From Methanobacteriota archaeon (lineage in GTDB: Archaea; Thermoplasmatota; Poseidoniia; Poseidoniales; Poseidoniaceae): a DNA stretch of 15,938 nt. The DNA lies in the NCBI GenBank assembly GCA_002728035.1, contig PBUZ01000044.1, positions 15,891 to 31,828 on the forward strand, given 5' to 3'. Made by a program: the position numbers and the translations under genes. Below, in pieces: positions 7,160-13,212 of the stretch; position 1 is the stretch's first letter; every line of letters begins with the position of its first letter. The notes under the pieces are model-generated. The model ran no database searches. It saw nothing but the letters and a program-made list of their open reading frames with translations, and was not told where the DNA came from.

Positions 7160-9496
7160 ATGCCACACGCTTCGTTTGAACTCGGTGGTTCTGTGACGGT
7201 GGACGAAACGTCGGCGGACGATGAGCAAACAAACCCTTCAGGCGACGTTGATGATGTTGCCCTCGCATCGGTTGATGAGGCCATTCATGCTGTGGAAAAC
7301 GAACCGCAACCTGAGGCCGTTGTCGAGGCACCGAAGGTAGCAACGAACGTCATTCCAGAACTTGAGGATGTTGAGGATCCCGAAGAGATGGTCCAAGTTC
7401 TCCTTACCGTCGGAGAGGAGCGGAGTCGTCGTGACGATGTGAAAGGTGCCCTAACGGCCTTCAACAAAGCCATCGCACTTGACCCATCATGTGACATGGC
7501 ATGGTTCAACCGTGGCGTCTTGCTTGAGGCACAACAAGATGCACGAGGGGCGCGCCAATCGTTCCAAATCTGTTTGGATCTCAACGAGCATCACGCCCCT
7601 GCCACGGCGAATCTTGCCATTCTTTTGGAGAGAATAGGTGACCTTGAAGGCGCTTATGAAACTGCAAAGAAAGCACTGGGATTCTACCCAGGACACCCTG
7701 CACTTGTTCAACTTCAAGAGCGATGCAAAGACAGCGGAATTGCCGTCCCGATGGAGTCCATGCAGCCGTCGGTTGAAGTGACCCAAGATGTCGACATGGA
7801 CGTTGTCACAGAAATCGCTGAGGAAGCCGGGATTGAAAATCCCGAAGAACTGCTCCAGGAAGCTGTTCATCACGACCATGACCAAGACGATTCACTTTCG
7901 GTTGAGGAACTCAAAAGCGCTGCTGAAGTCGTTGTGGCTCAGCAAGATATCATCAAGGAAGTTGAAGAACAAAAAGTACCTGAACCGGTGGAAGAACCCG
8001 AGCCTGAACCGGTGCAAGAACCTGAAGTTGATATTGATGCCTTGGTTGAAGAAGCAACAACACTCATCAAACAAGGCAACCCAAAGGATGCGCTAGCCTT
8101 GCTCAAACCCCATCTCAAGACCATTGGTGCGGAACATTCCGCAGCATGGCGAATTGCTGGTGGCGCCATGGCGCGACTTGATTTGGATACTCACGCAATT
8201 GCCGCCATGACACATGCTCAAAATTTGGAACCCAGCCACGCATCGGGATGGTTCAACCTTGGCTCTGTTCATCAGCGATCAGGCAATACCGTTGAAGCGC
8301 TTGATGCGTACAAACGTGCTGTTGAAGCAGACAGTGCTTACATCAAGGCCGCTGAGAAAATGGTGCTGTTGGCAAAGGAGAGCGGGATGATTGAACGTTA
8401 TCTCAATGCCTGCCGCATGCTCCTCGGTATCGATTCCGAACATGAAGAAAAAGAGCACTTCATCGCCATGCTTCTCGACTTGGCGCACGGAGAAAACCAA
8501 GTGCTTGACCAAGTTTCTGGTTTACCACCCACGCTCCCTGCTGGGCCAGAGATGGCAACTGAAGCTTTGGCACTACTCAGTGAGGAGGCCTCACCCCAAC
8601 GGGCACTGGCCCTCTCACTGAGTCTGCAACATGGCGATGCAGTGTTGATGTGGAAATCATTGATTCAAGTGAACCAACAAGACCCGAACAACTGGACTGG
8701 GCTCGCGAGGGCTTTGGAACAAGCAGGCGACCTTGAAACTGCGCAGAAATGCCATGCAAAGGCTGCTACACTGTCAGGGACGACGGCTGAACCGACCTCT
8801 CAACCACTCGAGCCAACTCCTGAGCCTCAGCCCGACCTTGTGCCTGAACCAGCGCCCGAACCAGTGTTTGAACCAGTAGAGCCTTCGGTCGAACGCCAAC
8901 CCGTATCGGAGCCTCAGATTGATACCGGCGCGACAGATCTGTTGTTGACGCCAATCGAGCAACCAGCGGTGGTAGCAGCAGCGGACCCAAACCCCGAAGT
9001 GGATTTGGCCAAGGCAGCACTTGATGCCGCACAAGCAGTTGCCGTCAACACCGTACAACGAACGACGTCCAATGCAATTTCCAATCAAGACGTGGCATGG
9101 TTTAACCAAGGCGTTCAGCTGATTGAAGATAAAAAATACAGAGAAGCACTTTCCTGCTTCGACAAAGCCTTGCCTGCATTCGCAGGGGATGACAACATGA
9201 TCATTCGTATTCTCAACAACCGTGGCAATGCATATTACTTCCTTGAAGAATACCCCAAGTGTGTCGAATCTTACCATCAGGCCATGCTCATCAGTCCAAC
9301 TGAAGTTCGCGGTGAAACATTGTACAACATGGGGACGGCATACGCTGAAATGGAACGTTACAACGATGCCATCAAATGTTTTGAGCAAGCCATACCGCGA
9401 GGTCTCTCGGACGAGGCAAAGCGAAGAGCAAAGGACCAAATTCGACGATGCAACATCTTGCAAAAGGCTGTTGACAAGAAGCGAAAGCGACGTTGA
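7160..9496 (+). CDS. Large TPR-repeat scaffold protein with Pro/Glu linkers
   Basis: From the ATG at 7160 the product is 778 aa with no signal peptide or membrane helix, so it should be cytoplasmic. Upstream in-frame TTG codons at 7112 and 7127 would add residues that resemble translated spacer, so I reject them. An acidic N-terminus precedes a first TPR block (about residues 76-189, e.g. AWFNRGVLLEAQQDARGARQ). A Pro/Glu linker follows at about 198-298. A second TPR block spans about 297-400, with degenerate helical repeats to about 537. Another PEP-rich linker lies at about 551-590, then a third clear TPR block at about 644-747 (AWFNQGVQLIEDKKYREALS). A strongly basic tail (KKRKRR) ends the protein. 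TPRs bind peptides and assemble complexes; the partner is unknown. The gene is divergent from the flavoprotein and 37 nt upstream of the A-type Fe-S carrier, possibly on the same transcript. Confidence 0.85.
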   Translation: MPHASFELGGSVTVDETSADDEQTNPSGDVDDVALASVDEAIHAVENEPQPEAVVEAPKVATNVIPELEDVEDPEEMVQVLLTVGEERSRRDDVKGALTAFNKAIALDPSCDMAWFNRGVLLEAQQDARGARQSFQICLDLNEHHAPATANLAILLERIGDLEGAYETAKKALGFYPGHPALVQLQERCKDSGIAVPMESMQPSVEVTQDVDMDVVTEIAEEAGIENPEELLQEAVHHDHDQDDSLSVEELKSAAEVVVAQQDIIKEVEEQKVPEPVEEPEPEPVQEPEVDIDALVEEATTLIKQGNPKDALALLKPHLKTIGAEHSAAWRIAGGAMARLDLDTHAIAAMTHAQNLEPSHASGWFNLGSVHQRSGNTVEALDAYKRAVEADSAYIKAAEKMVLLAKESGMIERYLNACRMLLGIDSEHEEKEHFIAMLLDLAHGENQVLDQVSGLPPTLPAGPEMATEALALLSEEASPQRALALSLSLQHGDAVLMWKSLIQVNQQDPNNWTGLARALEQAGDLETAQKCHAKAATLSGTTAEPTSQPLEPTPEPQPDLVPEPAPEPVFEPVEPSVERQPVSEPQIDTGATDLLLTPIEQPAVVAAADPNPEVDLAKAALDAAQAVAVNTVQRTTSNAISNQDVAWFNQGVQLIEDKKYREALSCFDKALPAFAGDDNMIIRILNNRGNAYYFLEEYPKCVESYHQAMLISPTEVRGETLYNMGTAYAEMERYNDAIKCFEQAIPRGLSDEAKRRAKDQIRRCNILQKAVDKKRKRR
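7979..8014 (+). repeat. Direct repeat of CCTGAACCGGTG in the first Pro/Glu linker
   Basis: The 12-mer CCTGAACCGGTG occurs at 7979-7990 and again at 8003-8014, a 24-nt period. It encodes the repeated PEPV of the acidic linker in the TPR protein and probably arose by local duplication. Confidence 0.6.
8810..8884 (+). repeat. Pro/Glu-rich low-complexity tract in the second TPR linker
   Basis: Degenerate codons for Glu-Pro and Pro-Glu pairs recur through this stretch (EPTPEPQPDLVPEPAPEPV), giving an extended, rigid, negatively charged spacer between TPR blocks. It is coding sequence, not a CRISPR or intergenic repeat. Confidence 0.6.
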
Positions 9497-9533
9497 TGCT
9501 CCCCGGTTGGTAAGTCAAGTTCAAAAACGGTGA

Positions 9534-9929
9534 ATGGCTCGCATTCACATGGACTGCGGAACCTGTGAATCAGCAACACCCCTCCAAGTGCACAAGCCTG
9601 AGGAGGTTGATGTTTCGCTCACGATGACAGAAAAGGCAACGAGCATGCTCGAGGATGCATTTGGCGATGACCGAAGTCACGCACTTCTCGTCGGAGTGTT
9701 GAGCGGCGGTTGTTCTGGATACATGTACGACCTTCAAATCGTTGAATCCACCGAAACCCCGTGCCAAGAATTGAACATCAACGGATTTCGAGTCCTTGTA
9801 CCCTCCGCCTCCAGCCACCTGCTTGATGGCATTGAGATCGACTATGTTGACCGACTCATGGGTGGCGGTTTCAAAATCAACAACCCAAACGCTTCTTCCT
9901 CCTGCGGTTGCGGCGAATCGTTCTCATGA
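9534..9929 (+). CDS. A-type iron-sulfur cluster carrier (HesB/IscA/ErpA family)
   Basis: The 131-aa protein has the A-type carrier pattern: a DVSLTMTEKATSMLEDAF start to the fold, LLVGVLSGGCSGYMYDL with the first ligand at Cys60, and a C-terminal CGCGESF with Cys124 and Cys126. The three cysteines bind a [2Fe-2S] or [4Fe-4S] cluster for delivery to target enzymes. The family is usually about 105-120 aa; the extra length is an N-terminal stretch containing a CGTC pair (Cys8, Cys11) that typical A-type proteins lack. The ATG at 9534 follows a GGTGA run immediately, an unusually tight spacing. A second in-frame ATG at 9549 would remove five residues but keep the CGTC. The YgfZ-like gene follows after 9 nt, an apt Fe-S operon. 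IscA, ErpA and HesB cannot be told apart from sequence alone. Confidence 0.9.
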   Translation: MARIHMDCGTCESATPLQVHKPEEVDVSLTMTEKATSMLEDAFGDDRSHALLVGVLSGGCSGYMYDLQIVESTETPCQELNINGFRVLVPSASSHLLDGIEIDYVDRLMGGGFKINNPNASSSCGCGESFS

Positions 9930-9938
9930 GGCTCCACC

Positions 9939-10592
9939 ATGGGAATGGCAAGGCACGACGCCTATGTCCTTCTCGTTCAAGGGTCTTCAGCACTCCCCTT
10001 TCTTGACGGATTGTCCACCAACCTCGTCACCGATTCGTGCACCACTGCATTCACGAATCGGGCTGCAAAAATCATCGATGTTTGCGAAGTGATTTCGATG
10101 ACCGGCCAAGCCGTGTTGATCGGTTACGGTCCACACAAAGCGCACATGATTGACCACCTTTCATCGAGAGTCCTTGGGCAGGATGTGGTGTTGCAGGACA
10201 TCACTCACCTCAACGATGTGTTCATCGGTTCAGGAGACACACCTCCGCCATCGGAGGCAACGGTTCATGAGAGTCACTTTGGTACCGTTTATGTCATCCC
10301 AAAGCGTGTCGAATGGAAGGAAACTTGGTCACAGACCGAGTGGAATGAGCACAGGATCGAACAGGTCATTCCGTTCCATGGACATGAAATCACACCGAAG
10401 TACCATCCGCTGGCATGTGGACTTGGCGACCTCGTCCATCCAAACAAAGGCTGCTATCTTGGACAAGAGGTGTTGACGCGCATGCGATCAAGGGGGAAGC
10501 AAGGTTATCGTCTCGAAGTAAGAGAGAACCCAGTTGAACAAGCCACGACGAAGGGGCTGAAGCGGAGCCTCTGTATCGTGCGTGATCAGTAA
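9939..10592 (+). CDS. ygfZ: YgfZ/GcvT-like folate-binding Fe-S maintenance protein (short form)
   Basis: The 217-aa protein contains the YgfZ hallmark KGCYLGQE at residues 170-177, with the family Cys at 172, preceded by ITPKYHPLACGLGDLVHPN and followed by VLTRMRSRGKQGYRL. YgfZ proteins share the fold of the glycine-cleavage T protein, bind tetrahydrofolate, and help repair or assemble Fe-S clusters in enzymes such as MiaB. E. coli YgfZ is about 326 aa, so this version lacks most of the C-terminal barrel domain and stops soon after the signature. TGAGG, overlapping the stop of the upstream Fe-S carrier, gives a plausible ribosome site seven bases before the ATG at 9939; an ATG at 9945 is an alternative. 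Its last seven bases overlap tail-to-tail with mdh. Co-location with the A-type carrier supports the role. Confidence 0.85.
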   Translation: MGMARHDAYVLLVQGSSALPFLDGLSTNLVTDSCTTAFTNRAAKIIDVCEVISMTGQAVLIGYGPHKAHMIDHLSSRVLGQDVVLQDITHLNDVFIGSGDTPPPSEATVHESHFGTVYVIPKRVEWKETWSQTEWNEHRIEQVIPFHGHEITPKYHPLACGLGDLVHPNKGCYLGQEVLTRMRSRGKQGYRLEVRENPVEQATTKGLKRSLCIVRDQ

Positions 10593-11524
10593 CCCAGTAC
10601 GTCAACGAGTTGCTTCTTGTAAAACTCACCAGAGCCTTGCAACGAGGACAATTCATCATCCGTGAGTTCAAGTTCAAAAATGCGCTCAACGCCGTTGGAG
10701 CCCAAGATACAGGGGACGCCGATGTAGACGTCGTCGAGCCCGTATTGGCCCGTGAGGAAGCATGAGGCAGGGATGAGGCGTTTCCGGTCGTTGAGCACCG
10801 ATTCAGCCATGATGGCAGCGGCTGAACCAGGTGCATAGAAGGCTGAACCTCGCTCGAGGAGTTTGACAATTTCACCGCCTCCGCTGGCTGTTCGTGCACT
10901 GATGGCATCAATGCGCTCTTGAGACATCAATTGCGTGATGGGTATGCCACCCACAGTGGTGTAACGAGGCAGCGGGACCATGGTATCGCCGTGACCACCG
11001 AGCACCATAGGTGAGACATCCTCTTCAGCACATCCGAGTTCGAGGGCGATGAAATGCGCCATACGTGCGCTGTCAAGAACACCTGCTTGACCGATGACAC
11101 GCTCGGTGGGGAACCCCGTAACCTGTTGCATATGATACGTCATCAAATCCAACGGATTCGTCACAACGATGACGACGGCATCGGGTGCATGCTCTTTGAT
11201 TCCAGTACCAACCTGAGAAACGATGTCGGCGTTTTTGCCGATCAAATCTTCACGGGTCATCCCCGGTTGTCGTGGGAAACCGGAGGTCACGACCACGACC
11301 GCAGCGCCGGCGATGTCGTTGTAATCAGCGGTTCCGGTGATGGACCCGTCGTAATTCAAGACGTTCGCATTTTGAGACATGTCGAGCGCCTTTCCTTTGG
11401 CGAACCCTTCATAGATGTCGAGCAACACGATGTCGGCAATTTTCATTTGTGCGAGCACAAATGCGCATGTAGCACCTACATTTCCTGCACCGATAACCGC
11501 AATTTTTCTTCGTCCACGTGTCAC
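10586..11524 (-). CDS. mdh: Malate dehydrogenase (LDH-like, NAD-dependent)
   Basis: The enzyme interconverts malate and oxaloacetate with NAD(H) in the TCA cycle. From a GTG at 11524 the product is 312 aa, a normal length. Seen in order are the Rossmann loop VIGAGNVGATC (residues 10-20), Asp36 at the end of the second strand (NAD rather than NADP preference), the PRQPGMTRED loop with Arg85 and Arg91, VTNPLD with Asn123, Asp151 and Arg154 in VLDSARMA, and the catalytic His178 in LGGHGDTM. Arg85 occupies the position where lactate dehydrogenases have Gln, so malate is the likely substrate. An in-frame GTG at 11554 would add ten residues, but GAGGTG ends six bases before 11524 and decides the start. 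The gene is divergent from the transhydrogenase operon and overlaps the YgfZ-like gene by 7 bp at its 3' end. Confidence 0.95.
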   Translation of the reverse strand: MTRGRRKIAVIGAGNVGATCAFVLAQMKIADIVLLDIYEGFAKGKALDMSQNANVLNYDGSITGTADYNDIAGAAVVVVTSGFPRQPGMTREDLIGKNADIVSQVGTGIKEHAPDAVVIVVTNPLDLMTYHMQQVTGFPTERVIGQAGVLDSARMAHFIALELGCAEEDVSPMVLGGHGDTMVPLPRYTTVGGIPITQLMSQERIDAISARTASGGGEIVKLLERGSAFYAPGSAAAIMAESVLNDRKRLIPASCFLTGQYGLDDVYIGVPCILGSNGVERIFELELTDDELSSLQGSGEFYKKQLVDVLGY

Positions 11525-11530
11525 AATGTT

Positions 11531-11536
11531 CACCTC
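11531..11536 (-). promoter_or_regulatory. Shine-Dalgarno GAGGTG of mdh
   Basis: CACCTC on the plus strand reads GAGGTG on the mdh strand, with six bases between it and the GTG at 11524. This ideal spacing favours the GTG at 11524 over the upstream GTG at 11554, which would put the element inside the coding region. Confidence 0.75.
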
Positions 11537-11560
11537 TTGTTTGTAACCTGACACTCGCAG

Positions 11561-11569
11561 TCAATAAGC
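11561..11569 (-). promoter_or_regulatory. Candidate TATA box for mdh
   Basis: On the mdh strand this reads GCTTATTGA, the most AT-rich element at the right distance. A start site about 27 nt downstream would fall near 11538, leaving a short leader that just contains the GAGGTG site. The match to the archaeal consensus is moderate. Confidence 0.4.
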
Positions 11570-11601
11570 AAGAGGGTCACAATCGGTGCGCTCGAAAACA
11601 C

Positions 11602-11620
11602 GAAAATCTTCAGGATTTTC
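11602..11620. repeat. Perfect 7-bp inverted repeat in the mdh-pnt spacer
   Basis: GAAAATC (11602-11608) and GATTTTC (11614-11620) are exact reverse complements around a 5-nt centre (TTCAG). The palindrome lies upstream of both divergent genes, 77 nt from the mdh start and 110 nt from the pntA start. Its size and symmetry suit a dimeric transcription-factor operator that could co-regulate both. No T-run or stop codon nearby suggests a terminator role. Confidence 0.45.
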
Positions 11621-11662
11621 AACGGGTAAGAAAGAGAGGGTCAACTTCGCAAGGCGTCGCAT

Positions 11663-11669
11663 CTAAAAA
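11663..11669 (+). promoter_or_regulatory. Candidate TATA box for the pnt operon
   Basis: CTAAAAA is the only AT-rich box near the pntA side of the spacer. Transcription from about 27 nt downstream would give a leader of some 40 nt containing the UUCG hairpin and the GGTGAT ribosome site. This is a motif judgement only. Confidence 0.4.
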
Positions 11670-11695
11670 CCTCCTTTCTGTGGCGGTGTTTGCAC

Positions 11696-11712
11696 CACCA
11701 CTTCGGTAGGTG
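11696..11712 (+). promoter_or_regulatory. UUCG-capped hairpin in the pntA leader
   Basis: The RNA would fold as CCACCAC-type 5' arm (11696-11701), UUCG loop (11702-11705) and 3' arm GUAGGUG (11706-11712). That gives six base pairs with a single bulged A at 11708. The loop is closed by C-G, the exceptionally stable cUUCGg form. The hairpin ends nine bases before the GGTGAT ribosome site (11722-11727). It may protect the mRNA end or tune translation; a chance hairpin cannot be excluded. Confidence 0.4.
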
Positions 11713-11721
11713 TGACGATAG

Positions 11722-11727
11722 GGTGAT
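11722..11727 (+). promoter_or_regulatory. Shine-Dalgarno GGTGAT of pntA
   Basis: GGTGAT matches the complement of the 16S rRNA tail (ATCACC). The GGTG core is followed by five bases and then the ATG at 11731, supporting that start. Confidence 0.55.
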
Positions 11728-11730
11728 TGC

Positions 11731-12903
11731 ATGAAACTCGGTGTACCAAAAGAACCTGAAGGCGAAACTCGCGTTGGTATTGTTCCAACCAGCCTCAAGA
11801 AACTCAGCCGAGCCGGTTTTGAAGTCGTCGTTGAGGCAGGCGCTGGCCTTGCAGCAAACTATCACGATGCAGATTACGAGGCTGCTGGGGCAACCATTGC
11901 TACACGAGAAGAAGCATTGGCGTGTGAAAACATCGTCTGCATCCGGTTCCCAGGTGTTGATGGTATTGCATCGGGTACCAATCTTGCTTGTGTCGCCGAT
12001 CCATTCCGTCACCCCGAATACGTGAAAGCATGCATGGAGTCAAACATCACGCTCCTTTCGATGGACATGATTCCTCGACGCCTTTCCCGTGCCCAATCCA
12101 TGGATGTGAACTCAAGCCAAGACAACTTAGCAGGCTACAAGGCCGTGTTGCTCGGTGCAGCCCATGTTCCAAAGGGAATTCCGATGATGACCACCTCCGC
12201 GGGTACCATTCGCCCAGCAAAAGTTGTCATTATGGGTAGCGGTGTAGCCGGACTCCAAGCCATCGCTACGGCGAAAAGGCTCGGTGCTGTCGTCTACGCG
12301 TCCGATGTTCGCAAGTCGGCAGCAGAACAAATTGAATCGGTCGGTGGACGTTTCATTGAGGTCGACGGCATGGACGATTTCGAAGACGAATCTGGCTATG
12401 CAAAACCGCTTACGCCAGAGTTCATCCAAAAGGTGAACGACACGGTGTGTGGCGTTGCAGCCGATGCCGACATCATTGTCACCACAGCGAGAATCTTTGG
12501 ACGACCAGCACCCATCACCGTGCCGTCCAGTGCGGTTGCGAACTTCAAATCCGGTGCGGTTGTTGTCGATATGAACGCTGATGTTGGTGGAAATTGTGAA
12601 GACACCGTTCAAGGTGAAGTCACCACGACGAAGAACGGCGTGATCATCGTAGGCACATCCAATCTGCCTGGAACACTCGCAAACACGGCAAGCATGCTGT
12701 ATTCCAACAACTTGACCACGTTCTTCACCTCACTTGTCAGCAAGGACGATGAAAAGGTGGTCGTGATTTCGGAGGAGGACGATATTTTGGTCGGCGCTCC
12801 TGAAGGTTCAGATTTCTATGTCAACGGCATGGGTGGCGTTTTGATTTGCAAAGACGGTGCCATGCATCCCAAGCAAAGCCGTTTGGCGGGGGTGGTTGAA
12901 TGA
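11731..12903 (+). CDS. pntAA: Proton-translocating NAD(P) transhydrogenase, alpha subunit part 1 (NAD-binding)
   Basis: This 390-aa soluble subunit (domain I) binds NAD(H) and passes hydride to NADP in the PntB domain, coupled to proton flow. It opens MKLGVPKEPEGETRVGIVPT, the shared alanine-dehydrogenase/PntA start. Later come the RAQSMD block (120-125) followed by NLAGYKAVLLGA, the Rossmann loop GSGVAGLQAIATAKRLGA (169-186), SDVRKSAAEQIESVGG, and VVDMNADVGGNCE (278-290). The end is near LYSNNLTTFF plus a short extra segment. There are no membrane helices; they are supplied by the next gene, so this is the split (three-subunit) form known from Rhodospirillum and Thermus rather than the fused E. 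coli PntA. Its TGA overlaps the ATG of the next gene (ATGA at 12900-12903), indicating coupling. The RAQSMD and NAD-loop context distinguishes it from alanine dehydrogenase. Confidence 0.95.
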   Translation: MKLGVPKEPEGETRVGIVPTSLKKLSRAGFEVVVEAGAGLAANYHDADYEAAGATIATREEALACENIVCIRFPGVDGIASGTNLACVADPFRHPEYVKACMESNITLLSMDMIPRRLSRAQSMDVNSSQDNLAGYKAVLLGAAHVPKGIPMMTTSAGTIRPAKVVIMGSGVAGLQAIATAKRLGAVVYASDVRKSAAEQIESVGGRFIEVDGMDDFEDESGYAKPLTPEFIQKVNDTVCGVAADADIIVTTARIFGRPAPITVPSSAVANFKSGAVVVDMNADVGGNCEDTVQGEVTTTKNGVIIVGTSNLPGTLANTASMLYSNNLTTFFTSLVSKDDEKVVVISEEDDILVGAPEGSDFYVNGMGGVLICKDGAMHPKQSRLAGVVE

Positions 12904-13211
12904 TTACCGAAGCATCATTGATTGCAAACTTGACGTTGTTTATGCTGGCCATTTTCCTCGGTTTTGAACTCATCACCAAGGTTCCAGCCACCCTTCACAC
13001 ACCGTTGATGAGCGGAGCAAACGCCATTTCGGGCATCAGTGTTGTTGGCGCACTCCTTGGCGCAAATGTTGCCTATGCTGGAGGCGAGACCCTCGTCTCC
13101 GGTTTGCTGGCCTTTGTCGCCCTTGTCTTGGCGATGATCAACGTGGTTGGTGGTTTTGCCGTGACCAACCGCATGCTCAACATGATTGCGGGCAAGAACA
13201 GGAGGGCTTGA
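12900..13211 (+). CDS. pntAB: NAD(P) transhydrogenase, alpha subunit part 2 (membrane)
   Basis: This 103-aa integral membrane subunit supplies the alpha part of the proton channel (domain II). Three hydrophobic helices are visible, roughly residues 8-25, 38-59 and 66-90. They contain the family sequence FELITKVPATLHTPLMSGANAISGI, given here as FELITKVPATL and then HTPLMSGANAISGI. A short basic end (GKNRRA) follows. The length matches PntAB proteins of other split transhydrogenases. The start overlaps the pntAA stop by ATGA, and the stop at 13209-13211 is one base before the pntB ATG. Confidence 0.95.
   Translation: MITEASLIANLTLFMLAIFLGFELITKVPATLHTPLMSGANAISGISVVGALLGANVAYAGGETLVSGLLAFVALVLAMINVVGGFAVTNRMLNMIAGKNRRA
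13201..13206 (+). promoter_or_regulatory. Shine-Dalgarno GGAGGG of pntB
   Basis: GGAGGG lies inside the 3' end of pntAB, six bases before the ATG at 13213. It decides this start over an in-frame TTG at 13186 that would sit upstream of the site. Confidence 0.65.
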
Positions 13212-13212
13212 C

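Noticed and set aside
7979..8884. Repeated GAACC/CCTGAA units considered as a repeat array or CRISPR
   Set aside because: They are in-frame Pro/Glu codons of protein linkers, without uniform repeat or spacer lengths.
8774..9463. Minus-strand 229-codon frame opposite the TPR gene
   Set aside because: It is antisense to clear TPR repeats and has a Cys/Phe/Val-rich composition typical of shadow frames.
11525..11554. Ten-residue N-terminal extension of malate dehydrogenase from the GTG at 11554
   Set aside because: The extension would contain the ideal GAGGTG ribosome site, and the shorter product matches the usual family start.
11670..11679. CCTCCTTTCT resembling the 3' end of 16S rRNA
   Set aside because: Only about ten bases match and no other rRNA sequence is nearby; coincidence or part of a weak inverted repeat with 11629-11639.
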